Below are positions 1 to 8,725 of a stretch of DNA of 64,000 bases, in pieces. The stretch covers positions 62,001-126,000 of the forward strand of contig JANOYV010000138.1 in NCBI GenBank assembly GCA_031429105.1. Direction: 5' to 3'. How positions within the stretch are numbered: position 1 is the first letter of the stretch; each line of letters opens with the position of its first letter. Below the pieces are notes generated by a model that saw nothing but the letters and a program-made list of their open reading frames with translations, was not told where the DNA came from and made no database searches. Position numbers and translations under genes: made by a program. Origin of the DNA: JAKFWF01 sp031429105 (lineage in GTDB: Bacteria > Pseudomonadota > Alphaproteobacteria > Rhizobiales > Hyphomicrobiaceae).

Positions 1-281
1 CCGACGAGACCCAACTCGGCAATCCAGATTTCGGCCTCGCCCTCGCGTTGGGCTGGAACGGGTACACTCAACGCCGAGACGATCGCGAGCACAACGGTGC
101 GTGATTGTTCGATGGCCAGCAGTGTGCCCATCTCCGGTCGCTGGTTTGACAGCTTGGCACCGCCAGATTGGCTCGAGTCGAGTAGCACGATGGCTTTCGA
201 GCCTGTGACCGAAACAATGCGGCCGATTGAGGCGTCGATGTGCAATGCGTGGGGCTCGGAAGTGAGAGTGGGTAGGGGCAT
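1..281 (-). CDS. HerA-type ATP-binding protein, N-terminal HAS-barrel part (partial)
   Basis: The reading frame starts at the ATG at 281 (minus strand) and runs off the left edge, so only about 93 residues are visible. The start has a GGAAGG ribosome site about ten bases upstream. The visible part reads IGRIVSVTGSKAIVLLDS, then EMGTLLAIEQSRTVVLAIVSALSVPVP. This is the small beta-barrel that precedes the motor domain of HerA/DUF87 ATPases. Family members are hexameric DNA or protein translocases. The Walker motifs would lie outside the window, so the call rests on the N-terminal barrel alone. It lies 49 bases downstream of the histidine kinase gene on the same strand and may share its transcript. 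Confidence 0.6.
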   Translation of the reverse strand, partial: MPLPTLTSEPHALHIDASIGRIVSVTGSKAIVLLDSSQSGGAKLSNQRPEMGTLLAIEQSRTVVLAIVSALSVPVPAQREGEAEIWIAELGLV

Positions 282-330
282 AGTTATACCTTCCAAGGCG
301 AATTCGTAAGCTGACAGGCAGTTGCTGACA

Positions 331-1206
<876 letters not shown>

Positions 1207-1392
1207 GAGCTGGCCGCGTGAAGAACCCTAAAGGGAGATCCATCACCAATCTAGGCCTCAAGCTCTAATTGAGTATTAACAGCTGTCCCGCGAATTGCAT
1301 CTTTGTTTGTATGCAGAACGCTTGGTGGTTCGTTTTTTTCGAAAGGCGACTTCCATAGGTTCACGGAGTTTGTACAACTTGGCCGTAAATTT

Positions 1393-1423
1393 ATCGGCGC
1401 GAACGATCCCCGTTCGCGCCGAT
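1393..1423 (-). terminator. Perfect 13-bp hairpin downstream of the small exported protein gene
   Basis: ATCGGCGCGAACG (1393-1405) and its exact reverse complement (1411-1423) flank a 5-base loop. The hairpin starts 34 bases past the stop of the minus-strand gene at 1457. On that strand it is followed by AAATTTACGG, a weak T tract, so termination is likely but not textbook. Confidence 0.55.
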
Positions 1424-1456
1424 TATCTTGGGCACTAGTTGGTCACAACGTGTGCG

Positions 1457-1711
1457 TTACCACCAACGACGCGGGCGGTAGCACTTCCACGTGCAATAGG
1501 TGCGTCCGTGACGGCCAACGAAGCAGTCGCGGTAGCACCGGCGACCCCAATGACCGTAATTCGCCAGTTCGACGCCGCCGCCGTCGGCGACGGTTGCAGT
1601 TTGCAAGGGACTGAACGGACCAGCGGGAGCGGCAGACGCCGTACCGCTGGTGAAGGCACCGCCGCATGCAAGTGCCGCTACAATCAGTGCCACACGAAAT
1701 CTAGAGGTCAT
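1457..1711 (-). CDS. Small exported Cys/Arg/Trp-rich protein
   Basis: This 84-residue protein starts at the ATG at 1711, which has a strong GGAGAAAAG ribosome site; a longer frame to 1753 lacks one. Residues 1-27 form a Sec signal peptide ending in an Ala-Ser-Ala cleavage site. The mature part is about 57 residues and ends in a basic, aromatic, four-cysteine segment (CYRDCFVGRHGR, then TYCTWKC, then a YRPRRWW tail). I do not recognise the family in detail. Similar short Cys/Arg/Trp-tailed exported proteins are common orphans in alphaproteobacteria. Function unknown. Confidence 0.6.
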   Translation of the reverse strand: MTSRFRVALIVAALACGGAFTSGTASAAPAGPFSPLQTATVADGGGVELANYGHWGRRCYRDCFVGRHGRTYCTWKCYRPRRWW

Positions 1712-1992
1712 GTCTTTTCTCCATGTTCGTTCGTGTTGTGCGATGGTCGGCAAACGTTATTGGCCGTGCCAGCGCCGAGCTTCCCGGCTGCAACAGAGTT
1801 TTGAGCAGCGCGTCTGAACGGCGGCTGAACGAGACGTGGCAGGTATCGCAGTGATAACCTGCCGCATCAGTCGTCCGCATCGGAACTGGCAGACAGGATC
1901 GTGGTCTCGGCGGATGATAACTTCTGCCGATGGTCGTCGGTGGGTAAGTTGAGTATAGGGATTCAGAGTCAACGACCTTGACGGAGGTGACA
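1712..1992. other. Intergenic region between divergent genes, no gene seen
   Basis: These 281 bases separate the minus-strand exported protein gene from the plus-strand nitronate monooxygenase gene, so they should hold both promoters. Long open frames across it on the minus strand have no signal peptide, motif or ribosome site and look fortuitous. I cannot place promoter elements with confidence. Confidence 0.5.
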
Positions 1993-2970
1993 ATGCCCAT
2001 TGCAACACGACTGACCGAACGGCTCGGCATCGCACACCCGGTGCTATCGGCGCCAATGGATGTAATATCGGGCGGGCGGCTTGCAGCAGCTGTGACCCGC
2101 GCCGGTGGACTTGGATTTCTCGGCGGTGGTTATGCCGACGATGCCGATTGGTTCGCTCGCGAGTTTGCAGCGACTGGAAACGAGGCGGTGGGCTGCGGTT
2201 TCATCACGTGGTCGCTGCGTCAGCGGCCGGAGTTGCTGTGTTCAGTGTTGGCGAGAAACCCAAAGGCGATCTTCCTGTCGTTCGATGATCCTGAGCCGTT
2301 CGCGTCGGAGGTGAAGGCTGCTGGGGTACCTGTCATCTGCCAGCTTCAAACCAGGGCCGACGCCATCCGTGCGATCGATTGCGGTGTCGACATCATCGTG
2401 GCGCAAGGCTCTGAAGCCGGTGGTCACGGGGGCGCGCGCGCGACGTTGACCCTCGTGCCTGAGATCGCCGATCTGATTGCTGCCCGCGCGCCTGATACGT
2501 TGCTGTGCGCCGCCGGTGGCATAGCCGATGGGCGTGGGCTTGCAGCGGCGCTGATGCTGGGTGCCGACGGTGTGGTTGTGGGTTCTCGGTTCTGGGCGTC
2601 CGAGGAAGCGCTGGTTCCGCCAAGCCTGCATCAAGCGGCCTTATCCGCGACGGGGGATCAGACGGTGCGACAGAGCGTTCTTGACATTGTGCGCGGGCGG
2701 GCTTGGCCGCAGCGTTATACCGGTCGCGTTTTGCGCAATGACCTTGTTTCGGAGTGGCTGGGACGCGAAGATGAATTGCGTGCAAATACGGGGCCGACCG
2801 TGAAGCGTTACGCCGAAGCGCAACTTGCCGCCGATCCGAACACCGTTGCTGTCATCGTTGGCGAAGCTGTCAGCCTCATCCATTCGATTGAACCGGCAGC
2901 GGTCATCCTTGAGCGTATGGTCACTGAGGCAGAAATTTTGCTGAAAAAAGGAGTTGCATTTGTCCGTTAA
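1993..2970 (+). CDS. Nitronate monooxygenase / 2-nitropropane dioxygenase family flavoprotein
   Basis: This is a 325-residue FMN-dependent TIM-barrel protein. The ATG at 1993 follows a near-perfect GGAGGTG four bases upstream; an in-frame TTG at 1978 is inferior. Family features are the N-terminal PVLSAPMDVISGGRLAAAV, the glycine-rich GSEAGGHGG segment near residues 139-147 (FMN phosphate contact and catalytic-region His), and ALMLGADGVVVGSRFWAS near residue 195. Enzymes of this class oxidise alkyl nitronates to carbonyl compounds and nitrite, but many members have unproven substrates. The gene is translationally coupled to the downstream HAD gene. Confidence 0.85.
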   Translation: MPIATRLTERLGIAHPVLSAPMDVISGGRLAAAVTRAGGLGFLGGGYADDADWFAREFAATGNEAVGCGFITWSLRQRPELLCSVLARNPKAIFLSFDDPEPFASEVKAAGVPVICQLQTRADAIRAIDCGVDIIVAQGSEAGGHGGARATLTLVPEIADLIAARAPDTLLCAAGGIADGRGLAAALMLGADGVVVGSRFWASEEALVPPSLHQAALSATGDQTVRQSVLDIVRGRAWPQRYTGRVLRNDLVSEWLGREDELRANTGPTVKRYAEAQLAADPNTVAVIVGEAVSLIHSIEPAAVILERMVTEAEILLKKGVAFVR

Positions 2971-3637
2971 GCGCCTTGGTGCCCCTGATCTTTTAATCTT
3001 CGATTTCGACGGTGTCGTTGCCGACAGCGAAACGATCTCCAATCAGTTGCTGGCCGAATATCTATCGAGCCTTGGTCATCCAACGTCGACCGACGACGCC
3101 ATGCGCCTATTCATGGGCAAACGGCACGTCGACACGCTAGCTGCGATCGAGACCTACATTGGCCGACCGATCCCAGACAATTTCGAGAGCGCCTTTAGGG
3201 CGCGCGTCAAAGTCGTAATGCGCACGCAAGTCGGTCCGATCACAGGCGTAAAGGCGTTTTTGGAACAGCCGGTCGCCCATAAGCGCTGCGTGGCGTCATC
3301 GTCGTCGATCGAATGGCTCGATCACTGCGTCGATGCGTTTGGCATCCGGTCGGTGTTCGGCAAAAATCTGTTCAGCGCGACCCGTGTCGCGAACGGTAAG
3401 CCGGCGCCCGACATTTTCCTCCTCGCCATCAGCGAAATGCAGGCCAAACCATCGGCAACAATCGTCATCGAGGATAGTGCAACGGGCGTGCAGGGGGCCG
3501 TTGCAGCCGGTGCTCAGGTGATTGGGTTCCTCGGCGGCTCGCACATTCGGGATGGTCATGCCGACAAGTTATTGGCAGCAGGCGCCCACGCTATCGCGCA
3601 TGATTATGAACAGGTCGCGCAACTGATCGGTCGTTGA
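2960..3637 (+). CDS. HAD-superfamily phosphatase, beta-phosphoglucomutase-like
   Basis: This 225-residue HAD subfamily IA hydrolase is read from a TTG at 2960, six bases after the GGAG at 2950-2953. It overlaps the end of the preceding gene, which implies coupled translation. All four HAD motifs are present: DFDGVVADSE (nucleophile Asp15, acid/base Asp17), a serine motif II (ASSSS), motif III Lys in NGKPAPDIFL, and motif IV IEDSATGVQGA. The helical cap between motifs I and II is the small beta-phosphoglucomutase type. The substrate is probably a phosphorylated sugar or other small metabolite and cannot be fixed from sequence. It ends six bases from the convergent sugar-kinase gene. Confidence 0.85.
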   Translation: MSVKRLGAPDLLIFDFDGVVADSETISNQLLAEYLSSLGHPTSTDDAMRLFMGKRHVDTLAAIETYIGRPIPDNFESAFRARVKVVMRTQVGPITGVKAFLEQPVAHKRCVASSSSIEWLDHCVDAFGIRSVFGKNLFSATRVANGKPAPDIFLLAISEMQAKPSATIVIEDSATGVQGAVAAGAQVIGFLGGSHIRDGHADKLLAAGAHAIAHDYEQVAQLIGR

Positions 3638-3642
3638 TCCAA

Positions 3643-4560
3643 TCACGCGTTCCAGAGCCACGCGGCACCACGGACGCCGCTGGCATCGCCCCACTTGGGG
3701 GGGCGAATGTCGACCGCCGCGTCATCGGCCAGCACAAAGCGTTGCATCAGGTTAGGCAGGGTCTGATACAGGCCCGCCATGTTGGAGAGGCCGCCACCCA
3801 GCACAATCACGTGCGGGTCGATCAGATTGACCACGTGCGCCAGCCCCCGCGCCAGCCGCGACGCGTGCCGGTCCAGCGTGGCCTGGGCTGATACATCACC
3901 GGCGGCTGCTCGCGCGGCAACGTCCGCCGCCGTCACCGTCTCGCCCGTGACGCGGAAATGATCGGCCGCCATTCCGGGGCCCGAAACCCACGTCTCCATG
4001 CATCCGAGCCGCCCACACCAACAGCGTTGGCCTGGGTGTTCATCTGCCGATGCCCAGGGCAGGGGATTGTGACCCCACTCGCCCCCAATGCCGCGCGGTC
4101 CATCGATCACCCGATGGTTGATCACGATGCCGCCGCCGCAGCCGGTGCCGACGATCACGCCGAACACGATGTCGTGCCCGTGGCCGGCTCCGTCAGTAGC
4201 TTCCGACAGGGCAAAACAGTTGGCATCGTTGGCGAGACGGACGGGGCGCGCAAGACGTGACTCTAGGTCAGCCTTCAGCGGGCGCCCGTTGAGCCACGTC
4301 GAGTTTGCATTCTGCACGAGGCCGGTTTTTGGCGACAGTGAACCTGGCATACCGATGCCGATGGTCGCCGTGGCTCCAACTGACTGCTCAAGTTCGCCGA
4401 TGATCGTCGCGAGTGCGGCGATGGTTGCTGCGTAATCCGATTGTGGCGATGGAATGCGTCGTTCGGCGATTACCGCGCCGCTTTGATCGAGCACAACACC
4501 TGCGATTTTGGTGCCGCCAAGATCAATGCCTATTCGCAACCTGGACAGGGGTTCGTTCAT
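3643..4560 (-). CDS. ROK-family sugar kinase (fructokinase/N-acetylglucosamine kinase type)
   Basis: This 305-residue cytosolic kinase has the ATP phosphate loop DLGGTK at residues 13-18 and the catalytic-base segment LANDANCFALSE (Asp112). The ROK zinc site is complete: His164 in GGEWGHNP, then C180-W-C182-G-R-L-G-C187. Proteins of this type (Mak, NagK, GlcK) phosphorylate hexoses or N-acetylhexosamines; the exact sugar is not readable. Its ATG overlaps the stop of the upstream small exported protein gene by four bases (ATGA). That places it at the end of a minus-strand unit with the glycosyltransferase gene, where a role in supplying phosphorylated sugar is plausible but inferred. Confidence 0.88.
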   Translation of the reverse strand: MNEPLSRLRIGIDLGGTKIAGVVLDQSGAVIAERRIPSPQSDYAATIAALATIIGELEQSVGATATIGIGMPGSLSPKTGLVQNANSTWLNGRPLKADLESRLARPVRLANDANCFALSEATDGAGHGHDIVFGVIVGTGCGGGIVINHRVIDGPRGIGGEWGHNPLPWASADEHPGQRCWCGRLGCMETWVSGPGMAADHFRVTGETVTAADVAARAAAGDVSAQATLDRHASRLARGLAHVVNLIDPHVIVLGGGLSNMAGLYQTLPNLMQRFVLADDAAVDIRPPKWGDASGVRGAAWLWNA

Positions 4561-4850
4561 GCGCCCCAGTTGCAGCGCATCTGGCGGCAGTTGCTACGCT
4601 GATCGCCGATGCTACAGCGCTGGGCAACCAACTGGCACACCCGGCAGCTGTACGAGGAGATGCAACCTCGAAAGCTACCGCCACGGCTGAAATTACACGT
4701 ACGGATGGTTTGGCAGTCCCGGTTCGGGTTGATCGCGCCGCCAGGCCCAGATTGGGCCATCACAGGCAAAGGCGATGCTAAGGCGAGCATGACGCTGGCG
4801 ATTGTGATCGCGCGGGTAAAGGCTTCGAGCCGAGTGAATCGTGATCGCAC
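4557..4850 (-). CDS. Small exported eight-cysteine protein
   Basis: This 97-residue protein starts at the GTG at 4850, eight bases after a strong AGGGAGG; a longer ATG frame to 4988 lacks this and would bury the signal peptide. Residues 1-33 form a basic then hydrophobic signal peptide ending VMAQ. The mature part of about 64 residues carries eight cysteines in an NRDC...TC...GC...SC..C...RC...NC...RC arrangement, pointing to four disulfides in the periplasm or outside. The family is not recognised. It is coupled by an ATGA overlap to the ROK kinase gene and lies 122 bases downstream of the glycosyltransferase gene. Confidence 0.6.
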   Translation of the reverse strand: MRSRFTRLEAFTRAITIASVMLALASPLPVMAQSGPGGAINPNRDCQTIRTCNFSRGGSFRGCISSYSCRVCQLVAQRCSIGDQRSNCRQMRCNWGA

Positions 4851-4972
4851 GACGCGTGCCTCCCTAGCAAATCTCAACGCACAATCATGCAGTTCACGCA
4901 CTTGAGCAATCGGGTTGCGCGTGGGTTGATTCGCTTGGGACCTTCGCTGTGCCCCAAATGCAACCATAGGGT

Positions 4973-7459
4973 CTACTTGGACATCCATTCAGCAACGGCG
5001 TGGCAGACCGACGGATCGTCCAGCTGTGGTGTAATCGACAGGTCGGGCAACAGTGCACGATTAGAGCCGAGCGACCAGTCAAATCGCGCCATCGGTCGGC
5101 CGGTCGCCGCAGCTGCGGTTTCGACCGTTGAGCCAAAGTGCGCACCCGATGTGACCGCGAACAGATGCGTAAGCTTATAAATATCGCACAGCATCGCGAT
5201 TTCGTTCGGTTCACACGTGCCGGTGATCATCAGCCCGCCGATCCGCATCAGGCCGTGATCGTCGGCGGTTGATCCAAGGACGACAACGGCTGGTGCGCCA
5301 TCTCGACCTCTGGCCACCGTTGCGGCAAGCGCTCGGACCAAGTCGCGGCAGTTCGCCGTTTCGCTGAGCAGCACGACGCCAAGACGGGGATGATGGCCGA
5401 CAGGGGCTGGTGCGACAGTGGCGGGCAAAGTCGCAGCACACGGTCGGATCTTCGCCGCGCAATCCGGCCACGTGGCGGTTGCGAATGCCATGGCAGCGGC
5501 ATCCGGCACGATGATCTGTCGGGCCTGCGTCGCGATCTCCAGCCATGTCGCTGTCGCTGATGCGGCGCCCTCGCCCATTCGATTGGCGAGGGCAGTGGCG
5601 TCGACGACAGCTAGATCAATGGCCGACGCGCAGGGATCAAATCCAAGTGCTGCGAACGCCACGGGATCGTAAACGTCGATGCTTTCGGGCTGCAGGGATC
5701 GGCGCAGGCGGCGCCAGGCTTCTATGTCTGTCGGCCAAGCGAAGGCGGTCTCGGCCTGAAGTGCACCATCGCTGGCGAAGGCCTGAACGATGGTGTTGGG
5801 CTGAGTGTGCTGGATCAGAAGGCTATTGAGGCCATCGGGCCAGCGTTCGGTCAGTCGTTGTCGCGCAGCATTGGTGTGAGCGTTGCCCGCAATGATCAAG
5901 CGGCCGGTGAAGCCATCGATCAACCGACGACCAATCGCATGTCGTACTGGCTGTAGCGGGTCGGTTGCGACGAAAGCTGCGACCTCCGCCTCATGGTCGG
6001 GGAAGCGCTCGGCAACTCGTTTGGCGTTGCGCATGACGAGACGTCGTTTGGTCGACCCAAACGAACGCGTGCCGACATGACCGACAAAAATCGACAGGGC
6101 GCAGACGTTGCGAAATCCGGCTTCTCGGGCCGCCAAGCATAAGTGCACGTCCTCGCCATAGCCACGTTCGTAGAGGTTCGACAGCCGACCGACCGCGTCA
6201 AGGCAGCGCCGCGTCACGTAAAGGCAAAAGCCGATGCCGCTCGGCAGGTCGATCAGTGCGCCAGCGTTGACGGATTGGACAATCTGATCGATCCGTTCCA
6301 GCCCGGCAGCAGTGGGCAACGGGTTCTCGCGAAATGCAAGCGGCAGGCTGGTCAGTTCGCCGTTGTTAGAAAGCGGCGTGACGGTGCCAATGTCAGTGCT
6401 CGCGTGCGCGGCGTCGGCCAGACGACCGATCACACCTGATGGCACAATGGTGTCTGCATTCAGTAGCACCACATCCCCAGTTAGGCAGGCATCAAGTGCT
6501 GCGTTGACCGCGCCGACAAAGCCCACATTGCGCGGGAGAGAAAGTAAATCGACCGGCAATGTCGCCAGGTAGCCGGCCATCTCCGGCTCAGGGCTTGCGT
6601 CGTTGACAACCAGCACGCGCGTTGAACGCTGCTCGGTCTTGAGTGCTAAAAGCAGACTATCGATGCAGGCTCGGGTCGCGGCGAAGTCACCGAACACCGG
6701 GATGATGACGGTCACGAACGGATTGGACGGGGTCGAGCGGTGTTGCACCACCCGGGGTGGTGTCGGCATTGGATCGGCATCGATGGCGCTGAAGGCACGG
6801 GTCAAGTCTAGGGTAGCGCTGCCCGTGGCAGTTCCGGACCATCGACCAAGGGTTGATCGCGGGCCTTCGATCACGAAATTCGCGGCTGCCCCGAGGCCCG
6901 CAGCGAGCGGATGGGTCGGATCGCTTTCGACCCTCAGACGGTGCTGCTGATCGCGGTCCTGCACTGTGAACGTGCATGCGCTTGCGCCTTGCCAGGCAAC
7001 CCAGCCGTCAATGCGGCCATTGAGTTGCGTCGCTTGTCCGGCAGCTGTGGCACCCAGGCTTCGCAGGACCGCAATCAGTGGCCCAAGCTCTCGTTCAACC
7101 TCAATCAAGTGCGCAGCGGCGCCTTGTTGATGCGCCGGCGATCCCCAGGCGAGCAACTTCAGATTTGCCAGCCGGTCGTCGGGTTCGAGCGCAAGCGCTG
7201 CCTCGACATCGCGAAGCGCCAGGACCGAATACCCCATGCGGTGAAAAATTTCGGCCCGCAGCACGAGATCGATTGGCTCTGGTAACGGCGCAATCCGGCA
7301 GCGGCGGTCGGCCAGCATCAGCGCGATCTCGGTTCGCCCCCGAGTCAGGCTGCGCGATGCGAGGCTGGTGAGCACCGCTGCGTGTTTTTGTTCATCGGCG
7401 AAATGGGCAATCAACGCCGTGTCGCCTGGTTCGCATACAAGGGTTAGGTAGGATTGCAC
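4973..7459 (-). CDS. Multidomain glycosyltransferase (GT2 domain plus C-terminal GT-B-like domain)
   Basis: The product has 828 residues and a GTG start at 7459. Residues 1-125 look like TPR-type helices. Residues 145-225 form a beta-rich segment beginning GRIDGWVAWQG. Residues 248-500 are a family-2 glycosyltransferase: VTVIIPVFGDF, VVNDAS (Asp288), a NADT metal-binding site near 334-337, and GYGEDVHLCLAAREAG with the catalytic-region Glu-Asp. The C-terminal 300 residues resemble a degenerate GT-B/GT4 fold. No membrane segment is present, so it acts in the cytosol, probably on a surface glycan or secreted protein. It is divergent from the gene at 7607 and the type I secretion genes, which suggests it glycosylates the exported cargo or its anchor (inference). 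Confidence 0.8.
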   Translation of the reverse strand: MQSYLTLVCEPGDTALIAHFADEQKHAAVLTSLASRSLTRGRTEIALMLADRRCRIAPLPEPIDLVLRAEIFHRMGYSVLALRDVEAALALEPDDRLANLKLLAWGSPAHQQGAAAHLIEVERELGPLIAVLRSLGATAAGQATQLNGRIDGWVAWQGASACTFTVQDRDQQHRLRVESDPTHPLAAGLGAAANFVIEGPRSTLGRWSGTATGSATLDLTRAFSAIDADPMPTPPRVVQHRSTPSNPFVTVIIPVFGDFAATRACIDSLLLALKTEQRSTRVLVVNDASPEPEMAGYLATLPVDLLSLPRNVGFVGAVNAALDACLTGDVVLLNADTIVPSGVIGRLADAAHASTDIGTVTPLSNNGELTSLPLAFRENPLPTAAGLERIDQIVQSVNAGALIDLPSGIGFCLYVTRRCLDAVGRLSNLYERGYGEDVHLCLAAREAGFRNVCALSIFVGHVGTRSFGSTKRRLVMRNAKRVAERFPDHEAEVAAFVATDPLQPVRHAIGRRLIDGFTGRLIIAGNAHTNAARQRLTERWPDGLNSLLIQHTQPNTIVQAFASDGALQAETAFAWPTDIEAWRRLRRSLQPESIDVYDPVAFAALGFDPCASAIDLAVVDATALANRMGEGAASATATWLEIATQARQIIVPDAAAMAFATATWPDCAAKIRPCAATLPATVAPAPVGHHPRLGVVLLSETANCRDLVRALAATVARGRDGAPAVVVLGSTADDHGLMRIGGLMITGTCEPNEIAMLCDIYKLTHLFAVTSGAHFGSTVETAAAATGRPMARFDWSLGSNRALLPDLSITPQLDDPSVCHAVAEWMSK

Positions 7460-7606
7460 GGCTTACATTCAGGAACTGAGGGGCGTTGGCACGGTTCGAT
7501 CACAGTGCACATGGAAATTGTAAGCCGTATGTTTATCAGGTAGCGTTGACCAATTGAACACGGCTACTGTAACCTTGCGATATTATGCGGTGCGGGGAAG
7601 TTCCGA
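7460..7606. promoter_or_regulatory. Divergent promoter region of the export locus
   Basis: These 147 bases separate the minus-strand glycosyltransferase gene from the plus-strand gene at 7607 and must drive both. A TTGACC at 7546-7551 could serve as a -35 for the plus strand, with TAACCT (7570) or TATTAT (7581) as weak -10 candidates; none has ideal spacing. A GGGGAAG ribosome site lies just before 7607. Confidence 0.3.
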
Positions 7607-8488
7607 ATGTTACAGCAACATATTCAACGCAAACAGAAAAGTTTTGCGCTCCAGCGCGGGCTCTACGTTCTGCGCTATGAGTCGGCAGCCGACCCGGCAC
7701 AACCTCCTGTTGTAACTGTGGTTTGCGAGGCTGGGCGCAATGAGGTGATCCTGCATCCTGAACAGGGCCGCGCCACGATGTCGGCTCCGGGCCAGGCGCT
7801 GGTCATTCGTGCCAGCGAAAGTGGCGGCGTCCAGGTCGAGATTGCATCGAGCGGTCATGCCAGTACGCTGGACGTGACATTGAAATTCGAGCCGCTCAAG
7901 CGCGATTCAGGCGGACCGGTTGGTTTTGGGATTGCCGCGCAATCGGTAGCCCCACCGCGCGACACGCTGACTGGACTGCAAGTTCTTGGTCACGTCGCGC
8001 GGCTCGGGGATGTAACGGTCGGCCCCGACCAGTGGCTTGGTGGTCCAACGTCGCCCTCACGGATCGAGGGCTTTGTCGTTCGCTGGCCAGGCAAGCCGAA
8101 TGATGTTTCGTTGCGTTATGCAGCGACGATTGCCGGTCAAAGGCCCGGCGAAGCGCGCCTTGTCGAAGCTGGCGAGTTTGCAGGATCGCGCGGACGGGCG
8201 CGACCCCTGTTGGGCCTCATGGTTGAGTTGTCAGGCCCTGGCGCCCGCAGCTATCAATTGACCGCAGAAGGTTTGTTTCTGGGCGCTCCATCGCGCCGGA
8301 TGAGTGGGTCAACGGTAACGCTGGCGGGGCCAACCGGGCGGGAACCGCTGGTCGGGCTGCGACTTGCGATTGTAGCCCAGCAGACGATGCAGATGGCGCA
8401 ACCAGCCTATGGATATGCTGCACCGCAGGGGAACGATGTGGCTGCTGCTCCCGCCGAGCCGCGCCGGGTTCGAGTGTTCCGCGCCTAA
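7607..8488 (+). CDS. Uncharacterised protein of the type I secretion locus
   Basis: This 293-residue protein starts at an ATG with a good GGGGAAG site. It has no signal peptide, membrane segment or catalytic motif that I recognise, and appears beta-rich. The second half contains RIEGFVVRWPGKPNDVSL, then GEFAGSRGRARPLLGLMVELSGPG and GREPLVGLRLAIV. The RIxGxVxxWxG pattern recalls the beta-rich segment of the adjacent glycosyltransferase (GRIDGWVAWQG), so the two may share a domain. The tail is low-complexity (Ala/Gln/Pro). Its place between the glycosyltransferase and the transporter suggests a dedicated accessory role in glycan or surface-protein handling, but that is inference. Confidence 0.65.
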   Translation: MLQQHIQRKQKSFALQRGLYVLRYESAADPAQPPVVTVVCEAGRNEVILHPEQGRATMSAPGQALVIRASESGGVQVEIASSGHASTLDVTLKFEPLKRDSGGPVGFGIAAQSVAPPRDTLTGLQVLGHVARLGDVTVGPDQWLGGPTSPSRIEGFVVRWPGKPNDVSLRYAATIAGQRPGEARLVEAGEFAGSRGRARPLLGLMVELSGPGARSYQLTAEGLFLGAPSRRMSGSTVTLAGPTGREPLVGLRLAIVAQQTMQMAQPAYGYAAPQGNDVAAAPAEPRRVRVFRA

Positions 8489-8725
8489 TCGGGGTTGTTG
8501 CCGTCCCGTAAGCACGTTTCATCGACTTGTCTGGGCCACGCTAAATTTACGGGGATTTCTCGGGGCCTGTTGTGGTCGCGATTGCCCCACATTGCTGCGC
8601 CAAACCGGGTGCGCCGGGGCGATTTTATGTAAACCATTCATGGCAATTTCGACCTAGCTATGGTATCTCAATACTCGGTGGGATGCATTTTTTATCAGGA
8701 CTTTGCTGATGCTGGGTAATTGCTC

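Noticed and set aside
1757..2056. 99-codon minus-strand frame upstream of the nitronate monooxygenase gene
   Set aside because: It overlaps the true start region of the plus-strand gene, has no signal peptide or recognisable content and no ribosome site.
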